Source of the DNA: Pseudomonadota bacterium
GTDB lineage: Bacteria > Pseudomonadota > Gammaproteobacteria > Burkholderiales > Burkholderiaceae_C
NCBI GenBank assembly: GCA_023438115.1
Contig: JAEZEB010000232.1
Coordinates: forward strand, 1-11,583
Direction: 5' to 3'
DNA: 11,583 bases
Position numbers and translations under genes: made by a program. Within the stretch, counting starts at the first letter, position 1. Every line of letters starts with the position of its first letter. The notes under the pieces are model-generated. The model did not search any database. It saw only the letters and a list, made by a program, of their open reading frames with translations, and was not told where the DNA came from. Shown piece after piece: positions 6,810 to 11,583 of the stretch.

Positions 6810-6827
6810 CTTCAATCGATAATGAAG
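6810..6827. promoter_or_regulatory. Inverted repeat at the lysR promoter, possible LysR-type operator
   Basis: CTTCA and TGAAG flank the 8-base AT-rich spacer ATCGATAA in the 79-bp gap between the divergent dehydratase and lysR genes. LysR regulators often bind partial palindromes (T-N11-A) over their own promoter. Here the repeat covers a probable -10 box, which would fit autorepression. Arms are short, so this is tentative. Confidence 0.4.
6818..6823 (+). promoter_or_regulatory. Probable -10 element of lysR
   Basis: GATAAT matches TATAAT at 5 of 6 positions, in the only AT-rich patch of the gap. No good -35 is seen 17 bp upstream. If used, transcription starts near 6830, which leaves the ATG at 6840 as the only usable early start. 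Confidence 0.4.
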
Positions 6828-6839
6828 TTTTCTTCCGGC

Positions 6840-7733
6840 ATGGACACGCAGTTCCTGCAAAGCTTTGTGATGGTGGTGGACAGCGGCTCGCTGGCCGAGG
6901 CGGCGCGCCGCCTGGACATCACGCCCGCGGCCGTGGCGGCGAGGGTGAAGTCGCTGGAGCAGGCGATGGGCACGGCGCTCGTGCGGCGCGTCGGGCGCAC
7001 GGTGCAGCCCACCGAGGCCGGCCTGCGCATCCTGGACCACGGGCGCAGCGTTCTGCGCGACGTGCGCAACCTGCACGCGCTGGCGAACGACGATACGCCG
7101 CTGGGCGAATGGCGCCTGGGCGTATCGGCCTCCGCGCTCACGGGCCTGGTGCCGCCGCTGCTGCGCGGCGTCTACCGCGAGCACCCGAAGCTGGCCGTGT
7201 ACATGGAGCCGGGCAATTCCGCCACGCTGTACCAGCGCGTGACCAGCGGGCTGCTCGATGCCGCGATCCTGGTCGAGCCGCCGTTCACGCTGCCCAAGTC
7301 CTGCGGCTGGCAGGTGCTGGCCGAGGAGCCGCTGTGCCTGCTGGCCCCGGCGTCGCTCGCGGGGCGCGATCCGCTGGACCTGCTCGCGTCGCAGCCCTTC
7401 ATCCGCTACGACCGCGGCATGTGGGGCGGCCGCATGGCGGACGCCTGGCTGCGCGAGCGCCACATCCAGCCGCAGGAACGCATCGAGATCGACGCGCTCA
7501 ACGCGATCGCCGCCTTCGTCAACGAGGAACTGGGCGTGGCCCTGGTGCCGGACTGGACGCCGCCCTGGCCCGAGGGCCTGCGCGTGGTGCGCATCCCGCT
7601 GCCGCCGCCGGTGCCCGTGCGGCGCATGGGGATGGTGTGGACCGAAGGGCCGAAGGCCGCGCTCGCACGCGCCCTGCTCGCGCAGGCGGCTTCGCTCAGT
7701 CCTCGGGGAGTTCCCGCGCCACCGGCACCATGA
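6840..7733 (+). CDS. LysR-family transcriptional regulator
   Basis: 297 aa, typical LysR length. Residues 1-60 form the winged helix-turn-helix: FLQSFVMVVDSGSLAEAARRLDI, AAVAARVKSLE, then ALVRRVGRTVQPTEAG. From about residue 88 (EWRLGVSAS) a periplasmic-binding-like effector domain follows, with LLDAAILVEPP, FIRYDRG and EELGVALVPDW. An earlier in-frame ATG at 6822 would add MKFSSG, but it overlaps a probable -10 box, and the family usually begins MDxxxLxxF, so 6840 is preferred. Neither start has a clear ribosome site. It is divergent from the UxaA-type dehydratase and probably regulates it in response to a sugar acid, which is inferred from the arrangement. Its last 38 bp overlap the end of the convergent PAS gene. 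Confidence 0.92.
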   Translation: MDTQFLQSFVMVVDSGSLAEAARRLDITPAAVAARVKSLEQAMGTALVRRVGRTVQPTEAGLRILDHGRSVLRDVRNLHALANDDTPLGEWRLGVSASALTGLVPPLLRGVYREHPKLAVYMEPGNSATLYQRVTSGLLDAAILVEPPFTLPKSCGWQVLAEEPLCLLAPASLAGRDPLDLLASQPFIRYDRGMWGGRMADAWLRERHIQPQERIEIDALNAIAAFVNEELGVALVPDWTPPWPEGLRVVRIPLPPPVPVRRMGMVWTEGPKAALARALLAQAASLSPRGVPAPPAP

Positions 7734-8178
7734 TGCCGCGCAGCCGCGCGGCCAGGCCGAGCGGGCTCTTGATCACGTGCACCACGTCGTGCAGCAGCAC
7801 GGTCTCGCCGCTCGCGGTGCGGGCGCGGTAGTGGAAATCGTGGTCGCGCCCCTGCCCCGTCGCGAGCGCGCAATACGCCACCGCATCCAGCTCGTCGTCC
7901 GGGTGCACCACGGTCTTGGCCCAGAAGCCCGGCTCGCGCCACATGGCGACGGGATAGCCCAGCACCTTCTCGGCGGAGGGACTCACGTAGCCGAAGATGA
8001 AGGTCTGCGGGTCGCCTTCCCAGACGATCACGGGCAGGTCCGGCAGCAGCCGGCCGGCGCGCTCCGTGACCGCCTCGATCGGATCGGACGGCGAGCCGAA
8101 GATCTCTTTCAGGCGCCCGGCCAGCACCGGGCTCCCGTCCAGGGTCTCGACCTTCAAAGCGGTGGCAATCATGTTCAT
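7696..8178 (-). CDS. PAS-domain-only protein
   Basis: 160 aa. Residues about 47-157 form a single PAS fold of the PAS_3 kind: PVIVWEGDPQTFIFGYVSPSAEKVLGYP, then FWAKTVVHPDD, then DFHYRARTASGETVLLHDVVHV, ending in RLRGIMVPV. There is no kinase, GGDEF, EAL or DNA-binding output, so it is either a ligand or redox sensor acting through protein contact or a remnant of a larger sensor. The N-terminal 45 residues are not conserved-looking. The ATG at 8178 was taken because the 14 residues added by the upstream in-frame ATG at 8220 are Arg/Pro-rich and unlike the family. ATG 8172 is also possible, and none has a clear ribosome site. It follows senA on the same strand and may be co-transcribed. Its 3' end overlaps that of lysR by 38 bp. 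Confidence 0.78.
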   Translation of the reverse strand: MNMIATALKVETLDGSPVLAGRLKEIFGSPSDPIEAVTERAGRLLPDLPVIVWEGDPQTFIFGYVSPSAEKVLGYPVAMWREPGFWAKTVVHPDDELDAVAYCALATGQGRDHDFHYRARTASGETVLLHDVVHVIKSPLGLAARLRGIMVPVARELPED

Positions 8179-8286
8179 GCCCGGGTGCGCGCGGCGGCCC
8201 CGCGCAGGCTGCGCAAGCATAGCGAGGACGGGGCGCGCCGCGTGTAGGAAGCCGCCTGCGCCGGTGCAACGGCCGCGCTGCCGCGT

Positions 8287-9525
8287 TCAGTCCATGCGAA
8301 CGCTGCGGAAGCCGGCGATGACGTCGCGGCGATGCGGCTCGAAGAAGTTGCGATAGCGGACATGGGCAAGCCATGCCGAGGTTGCCGGCGAGGCGCCGCG
8401 CAGCACGCGGCGGCTGCCGAACCAGGGCGCCGAATAGTCGCGGTAGGGATGCGGTTGGAAACCCGGCCAGGGGCCGAAGTCCGTGGCCGTCCATTCCCAG
8501 GCGTGGCCCCAGCGGAAAGCGGGCTGGCTGAGCGCCGCCTGTTGCCACTCGGCTTCCGTCGGCAGGCGGCGTCCGGCCCAGCGGCACCAGGCTTCGGCTT
8601 CGTGGGCGTTGAGGTGCACGGCAGCCTGCGCGGGATCCAGCGGCTGCCACGTGCCGCCGCGCATGCACATCCAGGTCGCCACTCGGCGCTCCAGGTGCAG
8701 GGGTTGCCGGCGCGGCAGCGCGCGCAGCCAGGCGCGGCCGGCGGGTGTCCACCAGCGTTCGCCCTCGTAGCCGCCGGCGTCGACGAAGGGCAGGAAGGCG
8801 CTCCACGTGACCGGAGACGCATCGATGGTGAAGCGCGCGAGGTCCACCGCGTGCGCGCCGAGTTCGTTGTCGAAGACGAAGCCTTGCACGGGTTCGCCGA
8901 GGATCACCCGCGCCGCCGGCACCGTGACCTCGCCAGGCTGCGCTGCAGGCGGCGTTGGCGTCTCGCGCAGGGGGAGGCCCGCGGCCTGCGCCATCATGGC
9001 CGCGGCCTCGGCGTGCATCGCTTCGTGCAGCACCGCGAGGCGGAAGAAGTAGAGGTCGTCGTGGCCGGCGTCTTGCGGCAGCGCATCGAGGGCTTGCAGC
9101 GTGCGGTCCAGCGTCCGCTGCAAGTAGGCCAGCGTGCCTTCGGCATCCGGCAGCGGCAGTTCCCAGCGGGTGCGGTGCGCGACGCGGCTCGAGTCGTACC
9201 ACTGGTCCGCGTGCGGCAGGCAGGAGGCGGGGCGCTCGCCGTCCACGGGCGCGCGCAGCCCGAGAGCGCGCTGCGGCTGGCGCAGCACCCACCACTCCTG
9301 GAACCAGGCGACGTGGCCCAGCTCCCAGAGCGGCGGATTCGATTCGGCCGCGTACGGCAGGCGCGGCTGCGGCCCGAGCGCGGCGCGGAAATCCTCCGCC
9401 AGGTGCAGCGTGCGCTCGCGCGTGGCCAGCAAGGCCGTGCGCACCGCGCGCGCCGAGCCTTGCCGCAGCACGACGGCTTCGGCAGGGCCGGCCGCGCTAT
9501 AACCGCCCGATGTCCCGGCTTCCAT
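8287..9525 (-). CDS. senA: SenA, EgtB-like selenoneine synthase
   Basis: 412 aa. An N-terminal DinB-like domain is followed from about residue 200 by a formylglycine-generating-enzyme (FGE-sulfatase) domain, the architecture of EgtB sulfoxide synthases. The expected non-heme iron triad is H71 (WELGHVAWFQEWW), H167 and H171 (LHEAMHAEA). Family motifs in the C-terminal half are HLNAHEAEAWCRWAGRRLPTE, WEWTATDFGPWPGF and a GFRSVRMD end. EgtB joins a thiol to hercynine. SenA of the selenoneine pathway joins the selenosugar made by SenB, and the divergent senB-senC pair identifies this copy as SenA rather than EgtB. EgtD, needed for hercynine, is not in the window. The longest frame starts at ATG 9525 and would overlap the divergent senB start by 16 bp. 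The first 18 residues are not family-like, so GTG 9471 is a serious alternative start. Residue numbers refer to the 412-aa form. Confidence 0.9.
   Translation of the reverse strand: MEAGTSGGYSAAGPAEAVVLRQGSARAVRTALLATRERTLHLAEDFRAALGPQPRLPYAAESNPPLWELGHVAWFQEWWVLRQPQRALGLRAPVDGERPASCLPHADQWYDSSRVAHRTRWELPLPDAEGTLAYLQRTLDRTLQALDALPQDAGHDDLYFFRLAVLHEAMHAEAAAMMAQAAGLPLRETPTPPAAQPGEVTVPAARVILGEPVQGFVFDNELGAHAVDLARFTIDASPVTWSAFLPFVDAGGYEGERWWTPAGRAWLRALPRRQPLHLERRVATWMCMRGGTWQPLDPAQAAVHLNAHEAEAWCRWAGRRLPTEAEWQQAALSQPAFRWGHAWEWTATDFGPWPGFQPHPYRDYSAPWFGSRRVLRGASPATSAWLAHVRYRNFFEPHRRDVIAGFRSVRMD
9498..9503 (+). promoter_or_regulatory. Probable -10 element of senB in the sen divergent promoter
   Basis: TATAAC matches TATAAT at 5 of 6 positions and stands out in very GC-rich DNA. 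It would start transcription about at 9510, the A of the senB ATG, implying a leaderless senB message. The same TATA core read on the minus strand (TATAGC) could serve senA if senA starts at 9471. No good -35 is seen. Confidence 0.4.
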
Positions 9526-10505
9526 CGGTCGTCATCGTAAGCCCTGCCCGGGCCGACGCCAACAACGGCAACGGGCGCACCGCGCTGCGCTGGCGGGAAC
9601 TGCTGGCGCCGACGCACGCGGTGCGCATCGTGCGCGAATGGCCGGACGCACGAGCCGATGCCGACACCTGCATGCTCGCCCTGCACGCGCGCCGCTCCGC
9701 TGCGGCCGTGCGCGCCTGGGCCGAGGCGCATCCTGGCCGCGGACTCGCCGTGGTGCTGACGGGCACCGACCTCTACGGCGATCTCGCGAGCGACGGCCAG
9801 GCGCGCCATTCGGTGCATGTCGCGCAGCGGCTGGTGGTGCTGCAGGACCGCGGCGTCGACGCGCTCGATGCCGGGCTGCGGCCGCGGGCGCGCGTCATCT
9901 ACCAGTCGACGCCTGAGCGTCGCGCACTCCCGAAGGACGATCACCACCTGCAGGCCGTGATGGTCGGCCACCTGCGCGCGGCCAAGGCGCCGCAGGTGCT
10001 GTGGGACGCGGCGCGGCTGCTGCGCGGCGACGCCGGCATACGCATCACACACATCGGCGACGGCAGCGGCGAACCCGCGCTGGCGGCGCTGGCGCAGGCC
10101 ACGCAGCGGGAGTGCCCCGGCTACGCTTGGCTCGGGCCGCTGCCGCACGAGGAAACGCTGCGCCGCATGCAGCAGGCGCACGTGCTGGTGCACACCAGCG
10201 CCATGGAGGGCGGCGCGCACGTCGTGATGGAGGCGGTGCGCTGCGGCACGCCGGTGCTCGCGAGCCGCATCGACGGCAACGTGGGCATGCTCGGCGAGGA
10301 CTACGCCGGCTACTTTCCACCCGGCGACGCGCAGGCGCTGGCCGGCTTGCTGCGCCTGTGCCGGGCCGGCCAGGCGAATGACCCCGCGGGCGGGCTGCCG
10401 GGCCGGCTGGCCGCACAATGCGCGCTGCGCGCCCCGCTGTTCGACGCGGGCGCCGAGCGCCGCGCGCTCCTGAACCTCCTGCAAGAACTGGAAGCCTCCC
10501 CATGA
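9510..10505 (+). CDS. senB: SenB, selenosugar synthase (GT4-like glycosyltransferase)
   Basis: 331 aa with a two-domain GT-B glycosyltransferase fold. The N-terminal half contains NNGNGRTALRWRELL and VVLTGTDLYGDL (84-92). The C-terminal half contains MVGHLRAAKAPQVLWDAARLL, ITHIGDGSG and HTSAMEGGAHVVMEAVRCGTP, where E233 and E241 form the E-x7-E signature of GT4-type nucleotide-sugar binding. It belongs to the glycosyltransferase-like family adjacent to senA and selD-like genes, whose characterised member forms a 1-seleno-sugar from selenophosphate and a UDP-sugar (UDP-GlcNAc in the published work, as I recall). The ATG at 9510 is the only start that leaves room for senA, though it has no Shine-Dalgarno and may be leaderless. 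Its TGA overlaps the senC ATG as ATGA, so the two proteins are translationally coupled. Confidence 0.92.
   Translation: MSRLPSVVIVSPARADANNGNGRTALRWRELLAPTHAVRIVREWPDARADADTCMLALHARRSAAAVRAWAEAHPGRGLAVVLTGTDLYGDLASDGQARHSVHVAQRLVVLQDRGVDALDAGLRPRARVIYQSTPERRALPKDDHHLQAVMVGHLRAAKAPQVLWDAARLLRGDAGIRITHIGDGSGEPALAALAQATQRECPGYAWLGPLPHEETLRRMQQAHVLVHTSAMEGGAHVVMEAVRCGTPVLASRIDGNVGMLGEDYAGYFPPGDAQALAGLLRLCRAGQANDPAGGLPGRLAAQCALRAPLFDAGAERRALLNLLQELEASP
10490..10494 (+). promoter_or_regulatory. Ribosome binding site of senC inside senB
   Basis: GGAAG lies 7 nt before the senC ATG at 10502, within the last codons of senB, and decides this start over earlier in-frame codons from 10418 onwards. Confidence 0.6.
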
Positions 10506-11569
10506 ACGCCGCCCTGCCCACCCCGGCCGCCGAGCCCCGCCTCACCTCCCTGTCGCATGGCGGCGGTTGCGGCTGCAAGATCGCGCCCGGTGTGCTGTCC
10601 GAGATCCTGCGCAGCGGCACGGGACTGCCCGTCCCGCCCGAGCTGCTGGTGGGCATCGAGACCGCCGACGACGCCGCGGTGTACCGCCTCAACGACGAGC
10701 AGGCGCTGATCGCCACGACGGACTTCTTCATGCCGATCGTCGACGATCCCTTCGACTTCGGCCGCATCGCCGCCACCAACGCCATCTCCGACGTGTACGC
10801 CATGGGCGGCAAGCCCATCATGGCCCTGGCCCTGGTGGGCATGCCGATCAGCGTGCTGTCCACCACCACCATCGGCCGCATCCTCGAGGGCGGCCAGGCG
10901 GTGTGCAAGGCGGCCGGCATCCCGGTCGCCGGCGGCCACACCATCGACTCGGTGGAGCCGATCTACGGCCTCGTCGCACTGGGCCTCGTGCATCCGCAAC
11001 GCGTGAAGCGCAACGCCGATGCGCGCGCGGGCGACGTGCTGGTGCTGGGCAAGCCGCTGGGCGTGGGCGTGCTGTCGGCGGCGCTGAAGAAGGAGAAGCT
11101 CGACGCCGCCGGCTACGAGCGCATGATCGCCACCACCACGCGGCTGAACACCCCGGGACCGGAGCTGGCCGCGATCGCGGGCGTGCATGCGCTGACCGAC
11201 GTCACCGGCTTCGGCCTGGCGGGCCACGCACTGGAACTCGCGCGCGGCGCGAACCTGTCGATCGCGATCGACTGGGCGAAGGTGCCGGTGCTGGACGGCG
11301 TGCGCGAACTCGCGCGCGCGGGCCTGGTGACCGGCGCGTCGGGGCGCAACTGGGCCGGGTACGGCGCCGAGGTCGCGCTGCCCGCCGGCTTCGCCGAGGA
11401 GGAGCGCGCCCTGCTCTCCGATCCGCAGACCAGCGGCGGGCTGCTGGTGTCGTGCACGCCGGACAGCGTGGACGAGGTGCTGCGCGTGTTCCAGGCGCAC
11501 GGCTTCGGGCAGGCGGCGGTGATCGGCGAGACGGCCGCGGCGGGTGGGGCGCGGTTGACGGTGCGATAG
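10502..11569 (+). CDS. senC: SenC, selenophosphate synthetase (SelD-like)
   Basis: 355 aa. It makes selenophosphate from selenide and ATP in the cytoplasm. The N-terminal catalytic loop SHGGGCGCKIAPG holds C23 and K26, matching C17 and K20 of E. coli SelD. The metal/ATP-binding aspartates D57 (ETADDAAV), D74 (TTDFFMPIVDDP), D97 (NAISDVYAMGG) and D233 (LTDVTGFGL) match D51, D68, D91 and D227. All are shifted by exactly six residues, so the enzyme looks intact. The active-site residue is cysteine, not selenocysteine, so no UGA recoding is needed. The AIR-synthase-like N- and C-terminal domains are complete, ending about 14 bp before the window edge. Coupling to senB (ATGA overlap) and proximity to senA indicate a role in selenoneine synthesis. 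It might also supply selenophosphate to tRNA modification or selenoproteins if no other selD exists in the genome. Confidence 0.95.
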   Translation: MNAALPTPAAEPRLTSLSHGGGCGCKIAPGVLSEILRSGTGLPVPPELLVGIETADDAAVYRLNDEQALIATTDFFMPIVDDPFDFGRIAATNAISDVYAMGGKPIMALALVGMPISVLSTTTIGRILEGGQAVCKAAGIPVAGGHTIDSVEPIYGLVALGLVHPQRVKRNADARAGDVLVLGKPLGVGVLSAALKKEKLDAAGYERMIATTTRLNTPGPELAAIAGVHALTDVTGFGLAGHALELARGANLSIAIDWAKVPVLDGVRELARAGLVTGASGRNWAGYGAEVALPAGFAEEERALLSDPQTSGGLLVSCTPDSVDEVLRVFQAHGFGQAAVIGETAAAGGARLTVR

Positions 11570-11583
11570 CTCGCTTGGTGGGC

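Noticed and set aside
5669..7831. Plus-strand open frame of 720 aa spanning the dehydratase antisense and lysR
   Set aside because: Composition is Arg/His/Ala-rich, no domain is seen, and it conflicts with two well-supported genes.
8287..9525. Ordinary ergothioneine EgtB
   Set aside because: The domain layout would fit, but adjacency to senB and a SelD-like gene coupled by ATGA overlap favours SenA. No other ergothioneine gene is present.
10502..11569. Selenocysteine-containing SelD with a SECIS element
   Set aside because: The catalytic position is a cysteine codon and the frame has no internal TGA.

Overview
The window comes from a high-GC (about 70%) Gram-negative chromosome. Gene content points to the Betaproteobacteria, order Burkholderiales, probably family Comamonadaceae (Variovorax/Ramlibacter-like). 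The signs are a Bug/TctC-type receptor beside sugar-acid catabolic genes, an FNR-type regulator with all four cluster cysteines, and a complete selenoneine locus of the kind described from Variovorax. The assignment rests on gene content and base composition, not on a database comparison.

Left part (1-3174): a minus-strand pair encodes a Bug-family periplasmic receptor followed 4 bp later by an IlvD/Edd-type sugar-acid dehydratase that runs off the left edge. Divergent from it is a DapA-superfamily lyase/aldolase that lacks the arginine of true DapA. Further right, 5213-7733 holds a UxaA/GarD-type hexarate/altronate dehydratase and a divergent LysR regulator. Together these look like a sugar-acid uptake and degradation locus. 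It is interrupted by a regulatory block.

Middle block (3181-5205): a minus-strand pair encodes a stand-alone receiver protein and an FNR/CRP regulator. Divergent from it are two small unrecognised plus-strand genes. The divergent intergenic region carries a near-perfect FNR box whose spacing to a -10-like hexamer fits a class II FNR promoter for the first small gene, and a separate cluster of CTAGG half-sites. A perfect 20-bp palindrome lies between the two small genes.

Right part (7696-11569): senA (EgtB-like selenoneine synthase) is on the minus strand. Divergent from it are senB (selenosugar synthase) and senC (selenophosphate synthetase, SelD-like), which overlap by ATGA. Expected chemistry: SenC makes selenophosphate, SenB transfers selenium to a UDP-sugar, and SenA joins the selenosugar to hercynine on the way to selenoneine. 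The hercynine-forming methyltransferase EgtD is not in this window. A PAS-only protein follows senA on the same strand and overlaps the lysR gene tail to tail.

No tRNA, rRNA, insertion sequence, CRISPR array or convincing intrinsic terminator was seen.
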